Assembly (NCBI RefSeq): GCF_000732625.1
Contig: NZ_JPJI01000026.1
Location: forward strand, 124,001-188,000
Reading direction: 5' to 3'
Length of the DNA: 64,000 nucleotides
Source: Nonlabens ulvanivorans
GTDB lineage: Bacteria; Bacteroidota; Bacteroidia; Flavobacteriales; Flavobacteriaceae
Shown here piece by piece: positions 44,010 to 52,578 of this stretch. The first letter of the stretch is position 1. Every line of letters begins with the position of its first letter. Below the pieces are notes generated by a model. It worked only from the letters and a program-made list of their open reading frames with translations. It was not told the DNA's origin and did no database searches. The position numbers were made by a program, and so were the translations under genes.

Positions 44010-46550
44010 TCAAAGAATATCTGGCTGTTCAATATTTCCGCTCGCACCCATTATCATATATGCTCTATTAATAGCCTGTGAAGCTTGTTCTAGTTTTCTA
44101 TCTCTTGGATGTTTTCGACCTGCATTTGTAATGTCTTTTCGTAATTCTTTAATTTGACTTTTCTTCTCTTCATAATTCGTTACCCACCTTTGAATAAAAT
44201 AATACCTACCCCTACAATGAATATGATAAATATATGGTTCGTTATCACCAATTCTTGAAATAAGTTCTTCCGCTAATTCATCTGCGGTTCTCTTATATTC
44301 CAGCGCATAAGAATATGGTATATCAGATGTACTCAATTTATAAAAAAGATTACATTTTGCATTCTGTATAAAATCTGAGTTTGGAGAAAGAGACTCTGCT
44401 TGATGTATGTAATTTTCTGCCAATTTTAAATCTCCACTGTGACCTTCCATTTCAAGCGATGCATATTGCAACCAAAAATGCGGTTCATATTCAAAATAAC
44501 TCTTTAAAGAATCATAAACTTCTCTTGCTGATTCCATGTCCTCTTTAAATCGTAAGAATATTTTTTTATGATTAATTAATGACTTGTATAGATTAAATTT
44601 TCTCGTATATGATGATGTGTTCACCAATTCTGGGGCTAAAACGGATAAAACTCTTATATAGGCATCTTTTAGCATCATTAAGCTTGCGCAATGCGAGATA
44701 ATATAATCAGCTAAAATGCGATGTCTGACCATGATTTTATCTCTTTTTTCTCCTAAGTAGGAGAAAGTTCCTTCTAGTGTATTGTTGAGGTAATCTAACG
44801 CTTCATTATGACTTACAGATGAGAAACCAACAAAATCTTGTTTAGTATTATAAAATCCAAGTTCGGTGTTCAATGCTACACATACGCAAAGAGTTTTGGC
44901 TTCATGAGAGTGAATACAGTTAAATTCATCTTTGATTATTTCATCAAATGGCAAACCGTTAGTTACTTCTTTCATTGCCACTAATATCTGTTTTTTTGCT
45001 TTATTTTTGAACTCGTTGATTCTTTGAGTAGTAGACATTCCTTTTAATCTGCTTAACAAATTAAATTCGTCTAATTTGTCAATTAAAAGAGGTATTTCTG
45101 CCATGTCTAGGTTTGGTACTCTAAAGTGCGTATGGTTTATTATGTTTGGGTCTATGATTGAATTAATACGGTTTATTTGATTACTTCTTACAGAAAGTAT
45201 AAGAATAGGTGGGTGTTCGAGTTGTGCAAACTGAGGAATTAGTTTATTAACATAACCTAACATTAAAGATGCATTATCAAAAATTAATACTACTTGCTCT
45301 TTTATAGAATCTAAAACATCAAATATTTGATGAGATTTAGGCATAATATCGGAGTCAGATATGAAGACAGTTACACCGTTTCTTGAAAGATTTAAACCTA
45401 ATCTTTTAATAATTGTGGACTTGCCTGAGCCAGCCGTACCGCTGAGCGTTATTATTTTCTGTAAAGAATTTTCTTCAACGTTTTTTAGACTGTCCATGAC
45501 TTCGCTGTAAATGGGAGTTGTAATGGTTCTTGGAATATCCATATTCAGATGAATGTCATTCCAAGTAGGGTTTGAACCTTGCAAGTACATTGACCTTTCT
45601 CTTTTAGGTCTATATTCGGTAGGAACACGCTTGAAGCTGCTAGAGAACTGATAAATTGACTTTTTTGAAACAGAAGAATCAATAAAATCCGTTATATCAA
45701 GTAAACTCGGGAAGGTGGTTCTTAAGATATCTTGTCGAGTCGGTAATTCACGCTGAATAGATTTTAACCAGTTTAAAAACTCTTCTCCTTTAGCTTCGAT
45801 ATGATGAACATTATATGAGTTTTTCAGCAATGCAGCTTTTACAGGAGATAATTTAGGAGTAATTAAAAATGATTTAGGTCTAGACTCACCGTATCCATCT
45901 TTGTTTTCTCTAGCTTCAATGTATCTTTCAAAAATAGGTTCATTTAAATCTGTACCTATGAAAATAGTTGGTCTAGTTGCATAATCATAAACAAATTGAC
46001 TGTATAACGGTTGATTAGTTAATCCTGCTTTGGCATATTGTTTTGCTGAAAATATAACATCTTCGGGGTTACAAGGTAGTTTACCATGAAGATGAATCAC
46101 ACTAGTCCTTTCTAGGGATTGGTCTCTTTCTTTGAATTCATCAAAAGGGTAGATAACCTCATTAATCTTTTTATTTTGCCTTAGAAATATCTTTTGAATT
46201 ACATCATCAATATTTATAGAATAAATTTTGTGCCAATAAGGTATGGTAACACTATTATAATAATCAGGAATTTCATTGCTTAGTAATGTATTGTTCAAAA
46301 AATCAACTTTTGACGAACGTTTTACGCCTATATCAACAAAATGCTGATACATTAATGATAGAGACGTTCCATCATATTCCTGCTCAAATCCTAAGAATGA
46401 CCATAATTTTTCTCCAAGCTCCCATCCAGTTGGAAAATTTTCTCCTAGACGATTTGTGGAGTCCAAGGAGAAACCAGCGCCTAGGAATAATATAACATCG
46501 TTTCTTCCCAGTAATCTAATTAAATATTTCTCATCTTGTTCGCTAAACAT
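44010..46550 (-). CDS. SIR2-STAND NTPase (Avs5-like antiphage candidate)
   Basis: 846 residues. N-terminal SIR2-like domain (about 1-260): FLGAGFSLDS near 21-30, YSINIDD near 107, VIHLHGKLP near 150 and IFIGTDLNEPIF near 193, together giving the NAD-binding G-A-G, N-D and H-G positions. STAND-type P-loop NTPase (about 320-600): Walker A SGTAGSGKST near 370-379 and Walker B VVLIFDNAS. The C-terminus (about 640-846) is helical and TPR-like (YASLEMEGHSGDLKLAENYIHQA). The SIR2 + STAND + helical order resembles Avs5-type (AVAST) systems, in which NAD depletion follows target recognition. The target and activity here are inference. Confidence 0.75.
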   Translation of the reverse strand: MFSEQDEKYLIRLLGRNDVILFLGAGFSLDSTNRLGENFPTGWELGEKLWSFLGFEQEYDGTSLSLMYQHFVDIGVKRSSKVDFLNNTLLSNEIPDYYNSVTIPYWHKIYSINIDDVIQKIFLRQNKKINEVIYPFDEFKERDQSLERTSVIHLHGKLPCNPEDVIFSAKQYAKAGLTNQPLYSQFVYDYATRPTIFIGTDLNEPIFERYIEARENKDGYGESRPKSFLITPKLSPVKAALLKNSYNVHHIEAKGEEFLNWLKSIQRELPTRQDILRTTFPSLLDITDFIDSSVSKKSIYQFSSSFKRVPTEYRPKRERSMYLQGSNPTWNDIHLNMDIPRTITTPIYSEVMDSLKNVEENSLQKIITLSGTAGSGKSTIIKRLGLNLSRNGVTVFISDSDIMPKSHQIFDVLDSIKEQVVLIFDNASLMLGYVNKLIPQFAQLEHPPILILSVRSNQINRINSIIDPNIINHTHFRVPNLDMAEIPLLIDKLDEFNLLSRLKGMSTTQRINEFKNKAKKQILVAMKEVTNGLPFDEIIKDEFNCIHSHEAKTLCVCVALNTELGFYNTKQDFVGFSSVSHNEALDYLNNTLEGTFSYLGEKRDKIMVRHRILADYIISHCASLMMLKDAYIRVLSVLAPELVNTSSYTRKFNLYKSLINHKKIFLRFKEDMESAREVYDSLKSYFEYEPHFWLQYASLEMEGHSGDLKLAENYIHQAESLSPNSDFIQNAKCNLFYKLSTSDIPYSYALEYKRTADELAEELISRIGDNEPYIYHIHCRGRYYFIQRWVTNYEEKKSQIKELRKDITNAGRKHPRDRKLEQASQAINRAYMIMGASGNIEQPDIL

Positions 46551-46746
46551 ACCTTTTCTTATTTAGAATTTAAGAGTTAAAAATAGACCTTATACATTAC
46601 TCATAAATAAATTCATCAAGCTATTTTAGAATAAAATATTTTGGTTTATCCACTTTAAATGAAAATGCGTTTTAAAATGTACTACCTTAATTGTTAAATT
46701 AACTTTTCCTCACCTATTTTTAGCAATACAACTTAAAATATTTATC

Positions 46747-46911
46747 ATGAGAGTAAATTATAAGCTAGTGACATTGTCAAAAGAAGCAAGTTTTCGAGAG
46801 TTAGAAAAATCCATAAATAATCATATCACAGATGGATGGCAACCATTGTGGGGAGTTTCAATATATGATTCAGGTATGGCACAAGCAATGGTAAAATATA
46901 AATCTATTTAG
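46747..46911 (+). CDS. DUF1737-like small protein
   Basis: 54 residues, too short for common ORF cutoffs. The sequence starts MRVNYKLVTLSKEASFRELEK and has the DUF1737 pattern of a DGW.P..GVS segment (DGWQPLWGVSIYD) ending MAQAMVKYKSI, which matches family ends of the form YAQAMVK. The family is of unknown function and common in plasmids, prophages and islands. A TATTTTTAG-like box occurs about 40 bp upstream. It is followed by decayed small ORFs. Confidence 0.65.
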   Translation: MRVNYKLVTLSKEASFRELEKSINNHITDGWQPLWGVSIYDSGMAQAMVKYKSI

Positions 46912-47397
46912 TTTGGAAAATTTTGATGAACTGGTCGAAATTGTAAATCGGATTAAACAAATTATCAATGAAATTCACCAGAGAAGATGATTCAAAATTG
47001 ATTGAAATAACAAAAATAAATGCACTAATTACCTTAACAGCTGTAAAGGTTGAAAAGATGCAGAATGATAACGAGCCATTTAATCAGGTATAGGAAAAAA
47101 TGGAAGAAAAGCTAACAGACACGATTTCTAACTATGACAGAGTAATTAGTTCAAAAAATCGAAGTAATTAAGAGATAAGGAAACGGCAATGACAAAAGAA
47201 AACTTTTTAAACAAATATTAATTTACTTGTGCTTTCGTTGAATACGAAAATGGAGACAAAAGACCAAGTTGTAAAGTGATTTACAGCATTTAGTAATATC
47301 AGCCAAGGTTTTAAAATTATAGTGATTTCTTACGTTCAAAATAGTGTGAGAAGTTTTTTGCATTTATTACTTTATATTTAGACAATAACACTTTAAT
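46912..47397 (+). pseudogene. Decayed small-ORF region (two ORFs each interrupted by one stop)
   Basis: 46968-47171 reads MKFTREDDSKLIEITKI..., interrupted by one TAG at 47091 and then continuing in frame EKMEEKLTDTISNYDR to a TAA. 47189-47293 reads MTKENFLNKY, one TAA, then FTCAFVEYENGDKRPSCKVIYSI in frame. Both look like short genes broken by single nonsense changes. The remaining 100 bp hold the likely promoter of the next gene, with a TATATTTA box near 47,372-47,379. Confidence 0.45.
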
Positions 47398-48234
47398 ATG
47401 GACAAATCATTAAAATTTGATATCTTCAGATTTCACCTACTTCCAATCACAATGAAGCAAACATCTCTCTTTGGAGAAGATATATCTTATGAAGAACTAG
47501 TTCAGAAAAAAAATCAAGTATTCAATAAATTTATTGAGGATTTACAGAATCTAGATACTGGATTACCTTTAGAATTATTTAGTCAAGAGGACGATAGTTT
47601 TTTATTTCGAATAGCAAATCCTAAAAAGACAATTATTTACAAGAATTTTAAAGAAATTGTAGAGAACACTGAACCATATGTTTATTTAGCTGTCAACACA
47701 AATGATAATGTTCAAAAAATAGGTATTAGTCATAACCCCGAAGCATTTAGTACAACTACGGTTACAAAAAATAATATACTTAAAATATTCAATAAGTACT
47801 TGAATCAGAACAGTCTGAGTATTGAGGTTGAACAAATTTTTGAAGAAAATAAGTTTTGGAATGTAGCAAAGAAATACGAAGGACGTATCAAACTAATCGA
47901 CTTTGAAATAATAAAGCCTAATATGTCAAGGATTTCACAATCCATTAAGGCTACTTTAAAACCTCTTATTCAAAATACAAATAGTCATAAAACTCACGTA
48001 AAACTTTCTGCACCTGAGCAGGGTGTGTTAGAAAATATTGATAAAAAAAATAAGCAGGTGGAAGGGTTAGTTAGCTACTCTAGCGAAGGTGGTGGAAATA
48101 TAACAATGAAAGTTTCTGGCTTGAAAAGTAGAATTAAGACTAAAAATATGGCGAAAACGAAAAAGATTAACGAACTTCAACTTAAAGGCTCACACGAGCA
48201 AATTATAAAAGTTTGGAAAGATATTGTAGAATAG
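47398..48234 (+). CDS. Unknown soluble protein paired with a membrane protein
   Basis: 278 residues, no signal. N-terminus MDKSLKFDIFRFHLLPITMKQTS with a possible alternative ATG at 47452. The first 170 residues look alpha/beta (FEDIS-like helices, PYVYLAVNTNDNVQKIGIS strand), then basic, lysine-rich sequence (KSRIKTKNMAKTKK). I do not recognise a family with confidence. It ends directly before the ATG of a membrane protein (stop 48232-48234, ATG 48235), so the two are translated together. Location between a SIR2-STAND gene and a type I R-M operon suggests a defence role. Confidence 0.55.
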   Translation: MDKSLKFDIFRFHLLPITMKQTSLFGEDISYEELVQKKNQVFNKFIEDLQNLDTGLPLELFSQEDDSFLFRIANPKKTIIYKNFKEIVENTEPYVYLAVNTNDNVQKIGISHNPEAFSTTTVTKNNILKIFNKYLNQNSLSIEVEQIFEENKFWNVAKKYEGRIKLIDFEIIKPNMSRISQSIKATLKPLIQNTNSHKTHVKLSAPEQGVLENIDKKNKQVEGLVSYSSEGGGNITMKVSGLKSRIKTKNMAKTKKINELQLKGSHEQIIKVWKDIVE

Positions 48235-48687
48235 ATGATTGAACAAATTAAAGATATAGCTCTCTTTATAGTACTGGGGTTAATAATTAATTTATTATCA
48301 TTTTTTCTGTCGAACGATTATTTAATAAAATATCTTTTAGATAATCTGATTACTATTCAACTTACATTGTTGGCAATAAACACCGCCACATCTGGATTGG
48401 TCGTATCAAAGATGCAAGATATCATAAAAGAAAATCCTCAACTAAATTTAAAGCCAATATCAAAATCTTTGCTTGATTCTCTTAAAGAGCAGATTATCTT
48501 GATAGTTGTTGCAATTGGATTACTCATTATCATCGACAGTCAAATTACAGAGAAATTAATTTATACAAACTTTATTGACTTTAGTTTAGAAGTTCTGCTA
48601 ATCGCAGTCTTCATTAACTCGATTCAGATATTATGGGACACAGGAAAGGCTATTTTCATAATGATTGATATCACGGATTTAGAGTAA
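48235..48687 (+). CDS. Unknown small membrane protein (putative effector)
   Basis: 150 residues. Four hydrophobic segments: about 8-26 (IALFIVLGLIINLLSFFL), 36-58 (LITIQLTLLAINTATSGLVV), 82-100 (IILIVVAIGLLIIID) and 115-140 (EVLLIAVFINSIQIL). The second to third loop is charged. It begins immediately after the stop of the 278-residue gene. A soluble partner plus small multi-pass protein is a common layout in abortive-infection systems that damage the membrane; this is inference. Confidence 0.55.
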   Translation: MIEQIKDIALFIVLGLIINLLSFFLSNDYLIKYLLDNLITIQLTLLAINTATSGLVVSKMQDIIKENPQLNLKPISKSLLDSLKEQIILIVVAIGLLIIIDSQITEKLIYTNFIDFSLEVLLIAVFINSIQILWDTGKAIFIMIDITDLE

Positions 48688-49167
48688 AACGTGCATCTTA
48701 TCTGCTCTAAGTCTAATTTGGGCAAGCCATTTACGATGTCAACGGTTTGAACACTATCATTAATGATACTCAGTAATAAATCGAGAATATATCGAGGGTT
48801 CTCATTTTCAATACACCAATTTTTAGAGTCATTCTTTATAAAAGATTTCTTAACGACTTTTACCTGATACCTGACCAGTATTCACTCTGTGACATACTTT
48901 TAATCAACTAAGTATTGATAAGTTCTAGTTCATATATGCTCTATTACAATACTAGAGTTATAGAATTTAGTATCCTTCTGATTTCTTTTGGAAAATTTAA
49001 GTTTATACAAAAAGATATATTCCTTTCATACCTAGAGAACGTGCGAACAAATAATTCAATTTAATAAAAGAGTCAAAACATCAAAAATCAATAAAATACA
49101 GTGTAAAAACTCACTATATTTCAATGGCATTTACTAGATTAGTGCATAACTTAAAAAAAGGTTTAAA
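48688..49167. other. 480-bp intergenic region, possible minus-strand gene remnant and R-M promoter
   Basis: On the minus strand an 85-codon open frame (48,881 down to 48,627) has protein-like content (KNWCIENENPRYILDLLL ... VDIVNGLPKLDLEQIR) but no ATG, and overlaps the end of the preceding gene antisense. It may be a gene remnant. Near the R-M operon, TATATTTC at 49115-49122 is a weak -7 candidate 45 bp before the XRE gene. I saw no terminator or tRNA. Confidence 0.35.
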
Positions 49168-49374
49168 ATGAACCGAATAAAAGAAGTTCTTAAAGACAAA
49201 GGAATTAGTCAAACTTGGCTTGCAGACAAAATGGGTAAAAGTTATAATACGATTAATGAATATGCCCGTAACAAGAGACAGCCGAGTATTGAAGCCCTTT
49301 TTGAAATTGCTGAAATATTAAATATGGAAGCAAAAGAACTAATTGAGAAACGAGATTTGAAAGAAAATAAATGA
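49168..49374 (+). CDS. XRE-type helix-turn-helix regulator
   Basis: 68 residues. A complete Cro/C1-type HTH: KDKGISQTWLADKMGKSYNT, then the recognition helix, NKRQPSIEALFEIAEILNME. Its end overlaps HsdM by 4 bp (ATGA), so it is the first gene of the type I R-M operon and probably controls it, like a C protein. No operator palindrome was identified. Confidence 0.88.
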   Translation: MNRIKEVLKDKGISQTWLADKMGKSYNTINEYARNKRQPSIEALFEIAEILNMEAKELIEKRDLKENK

Positions 49375-51179
49375 ATTTAGATACACAAAGTTTACAACCT
49401 ATTATCAATTTTATCTGGACAGTAGCAGATGATGTATTGATAAATAAATACCTAGAAAACCAATACCAAGATGTTATTTTACCGATGACGGTTTTAAGAC
49501 GTTTAGATTTGGCTCTAGAACCAACCAAAGACCAAGTACTAAAAACATACAATGAGTTCAAAAGTAAAATGGATAATCTTTCTGGGTTATTAACAAGTAA
49601 AGACCACGGTTCTGGATTAGAGTTTTATAATACGTCTCCCTACACAATGAAGATGTTATTGGACGACCCAAAAAATATAGACTCAAACTTTTTGGATTAT
49701 CTAAACGGATTCTCCGAAAACGTTCAAGACATTATTCAAAAATTTAAGTTTCGTAATCAACTAGAAACATTTGAAACCACAGGAATTACATTTTCTTTAC
49801 TTGAAAAATTCTGTAGCCCAAAGGTAGAATTGCGCCCAGAGAAAATTTCTCCAATGGCAATGGGATATATGTTTGAAGACTTAATCCGTAGATTCAACGA
49901 AAAAACCAATGCAGCCGCAGGACGACACTTTACACCTAGAGAAATTATTGAGTTAATGACTCATTTGGTCTATTTACCAGTAAAAGATAAAATACAAAAA
50001 GGAACGTACTTGGTGTACGACCCTTGTGCTGGTTCTGGTGCAATGCTTACACAATCTAAAAAGTTTGCCACAAATCCAGAAGGTGAAATAAAAAGTAAAG
50101 CAAGCTTTCATTTGTACGGACAAGAAAACACTGGCGAAATGTATGCGGTTTGTAAATCGGATATGCTCCTAAAAGGAGAAGACCCTGACAAAATACAATT
50201 TGGCTCTACACTTAGTAAATATGGTTTTGACCCTAACCTGAAGTTTAACTTTATGCTGACCAATCCTCCTTATGGAACGAGTTGGAAAGAAGACCAAAAA
50301 GAGCTGAACGTAGGTACAGCAAAAAAAATAGAAATAAACGATACCCGTTTTAACTTAGAAATTAAAAACTTTAAAGGAGAGTTAGAAAAACAATGTTTGA
50401 CTTCTCGTAGTAATGACGGGCAGTTAATGTTTATGCTGCACATGTTGTCTAAAATGAAAGACCCTAAGGATGGAGGTAGTCGTATTGCTTCTGTACACAA
50501 TGGTTCTGCTATTTTTACAGGTAGTGCAGGTAGTGGAGAAAGTGGTATACGACAATATATTTTAGAAAACGATTTGCTAGAATGTATCATTCAATTGCCA
50601 AATGCTATGTTTTACAATACAGGTATAGCTACTTATGTTTGGATATTAAGCAATAACAAAAGCCCTGAGCGAAGGGGTAAAGTGCAATTGATTAATGCTT
50701 CTTCTGAAAAGTTTTATAGCAAAATGCGTAAGGCATTGGGAAGTAAAAGCAATGAGTTGAAGCCGAATCACATATTAGATATTCAAGATATTTATTTCAC
50801 TTTTGAAGAAAACGAATATTCTAAAATATTTGACAATGAGGATTTTGGATATTACCAAATAACAACTCATCAGCCAGAAAAAGACTTTAATGGGAAAATT
50901 GTTAAAGACAGTAAAGGAAATCCTAAATCAGACAAAGATTTAAAGGACACTGAAAACGTACCAATGAAAGAAAATATTAACGACTATTTTGCACGTGAAG
51001 TATTACCTTTTACTGACAATGCTTGGTATGATACGAAGAAAATGAAAGTAGGATATGAAATACCTTTTAACAAATATTTCTATCAATATAAAGCCCTACG
51101 ACCTTTAAATGATATTGCGGCAGATATTTTGACTTTAGAAAATGAAACAGATGGTTTATTAAAAGAAATAATAGACTAA
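49371..51179 (+). CDS. hsdM: Type I restriction-modification methyltransferase HsdM
   Basis: 602 residues. N-terminal HsdM domain (QPIINFIWTVADDVL...DVILPMTVLRRLD) followed by an N6-adenine methyltransferase: the SAM motif YDPCAGSGAMLTQ near 215-228 and the catalytic NPPYGTSW near 297-304. FTPREIIELMTHLV before the SAM motif is typical of HsdM. With HsdS it methylates the recognition site, and with HsdR it forms the restriction complex. It overlaps the XRE gene by 4 bp and HsdS by 1 bp. Confidence 0.95.
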   Translation: MNLDTQSLQPIINFIWTVADDVLINKYLENQYQDVILPMTVLRRLDLALEPTKDQVLKTYNEFKSKMDNLSGLLTSKDHGSGLEFYNTSPYTMKMLLDDPKNIDSNFLDYLNGFSENVQDIIQKFKFRNQLETFETTGITFSLLEKFCSPKVELRPEKISPMAMGYMFEDLIRRFNEKTNAAAGRHFTPREIIELMTHLVYLPVKDKIQKGTYLVYDPCAGSGAMLTQSKKFATNPEGEIKSKASFHLYGQENTGEMYAVCKSDMLLKGEDPDKIQFGSTLSKYGFDPNLKFNFMLTNPPYGTSWKEDQKELNVGTAKKIEINDTRFNLEIKNFKGELEKQCLTSRSNDGQLMFMLHMLSKMKDPKDGGSRIASVHNGSAIFTGSAGSGESGIRQYILENDLLECIIQLPNAMFYNTGIATYVWILSNNKSPERRGKVQLINASSEKFYSKMRKALGSKSNELKPNHILDIQDIYFTFEENEYSKIFDNEDFGYYQITTHQPEKDFNGKIVKDSKGNPKSDKDLKDTENVPMKENINDYFAREVLPFTDNAWYDTKKMKVGYEIPFNKYFYQYKALRPLNDIAADILTLENETDGLLKEIID

Positions 51180-52576
51180 TGAAAAAATATCCAAAACAAA
51201 AAGATAGTGGTATCGCTTGGTTAAGGGAAATTCCTGAGCAATGGAGAATAGAATCTTTTAAAAACATTCTAACTGAAAGAAACGAAAAAAACAACCCTGT
51301 TCGTACAAAAGAAATTCTCTCACTTTCCATAAACAAAGGAGTTACTTTATATGCTGAAAAAACTACAAATTTAGACCGTTTTAAAGATGATGTAACTAAA
51401 TATAAGTTAGCTCATAAAGGTGATTTAGTACTCAATAGTATGAATATGATTGTGGGTGCAGTTGGTGTTTCAGACTATTTTGGTTGCGTAAGCCCAGTTT
51501 ATTATACTTTTTATGGAAATAATAATGATACCTACACTACCAGATTTTATGAATATTTATTTAGAACTAAAACTGTGCAAAGTGTTTTGTATAGTCTTGG
51601 AAGAGGTTTAATTGCTATTGATAGAGGTGAAGGAAAATACAACACTTTAAGATTAAAAGTTTCAAGAGATGACTTACGTTCAATGAGATTACCATTTCCA
51701 AATATCTCCGAACAAATCGCTATAGTTAGTTACCTTGATTTTAAAACAGAAAAAATAAACCGTTTTATTGCTAAGAAAAAACAGTTAATACAATTACTTA
51801 CAGAGCAAAAATCAGCGATTATAAACAAGACTGTTACTAGAGGAATAAACCCAGAAGTAAAACTAAAAACTTCTGCTGTTGAATGGCTAGGTGATATTCC
51901 TCAGCATTGGGAAGTTAAACCTTTGAAATATTATGTTACTTATAATGATGAAGCATTACCAAATAGCACAAATAAGAATTTAAAACTAAATTATATAGAT
52001 ATAAGTAATGTGAATAAAGATGGAGAGATAGACGAAATAATTGAATATACTTTCCAAGATGCTCCTTCAAGAGCAAGAAGGATTGTAAAAAAAGGAGACG
52101 TAATTCTCTCCACAGTAAGAACCTATTTAAAAGCGATAGCAAAGATTGAAGATGATAAAGACGTTATTGTATCTACAGGTTTTGCCGTTTTAAGACCTAA
52201 ACATAATATAGATTCTGAATTTCTAAATTCTGCTGTTAGAGCAAATTATTTTATTGAAGAGGTTTGTGCAAATTCCTTTGGAGTTAGTTACCCTGCAATA
52301 AATGCAAGTGACTTAGTTACATTGAAATTAGCAGTTCCTAATTCTATTCAAGAACAAAAAAAAATTTCACATTTCATAAAAACAGAAACTACCAAAATAG
52401 ACAAAACCATTTCTACTATAGAAAAGGAAATATCATTAGTAGAAGAATACAAAGCAGCATTGATAGTAGAAGCCGTTACAGGTAAAATAGATGTAAGAGA
52501 TTTTAAGGTTCCTGTTAAAGAAGAATCTTTGGCAATGGTAGCGGAAGAAGCTGAAAATTATAATAAAGCAAATTAA
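51179..52576 (+). CDS. hsdS: Type I restriction-modification specificity subunit HsdS
   Basis: 465 residues with two target-recognition domains. The start of each repeat is recognisable: DSGIAWLREIPEQW near 8-21 and SAVEWLGDIPQHW near 228-240. Conserved helical segments follow each TRD (SEQIAIVSYLDFKTEKINRFI near 180 and QEQKKISHFIKTETTKIDK near 395), the spacer that sets the gap in the bipartite target. The target sequence cannot be read off. The start codon overlaps the HsdM stop (TAATG). Confidence 0.94.
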   Translation: MKKYPKQKDSGIAWLREIPEQWRIESFKNILTERNEKNNPVRTKEILSLSINKGVTLYAEKTTNLDRFKDDVTKYKLAHKGDLVLNSMNMIVGAVGVSDYFGCVSPVYYTFYGNNNDTYTTRFYEYLFRTKTVQSVLYSLGRGLIAIDRGEGKYNTLRLKVSRDDLRSMRLPFPNISEQIAIVSYLDFKTEKINRFIAKKKQLIQLLTEQKSAIINKTVTRGINPEVKLKTSAVEWLGDIPQHWEVKPLKYYVTYNDEALPNSTNKNLKLNYIDISNVNKDGEIDEIIEYTFQDAPSRARRIVKKGDVILSTVRTYLKAIAKIEDDKDVIVSTGFAVLRPKHNIDSEFLNSAVRANYFIEEVCANSFGVSYPAINASDLVTLKLAVPNSIQEQKKISHFIKTETTKIDKTISTIEKEISLVEEYKAALIVEAVTGKIDVRDFKVPVKEESLAMVAEEAENYNKAN

Positions 52577-52578
52577 CA

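Noticed and set aside
47398-48687. Kiwa (KwaA/KwaB) system
   Set aside because: Order and sizes do not fit: the membrane gene is second and the soluble protein shows no recognised DUF4868 features.
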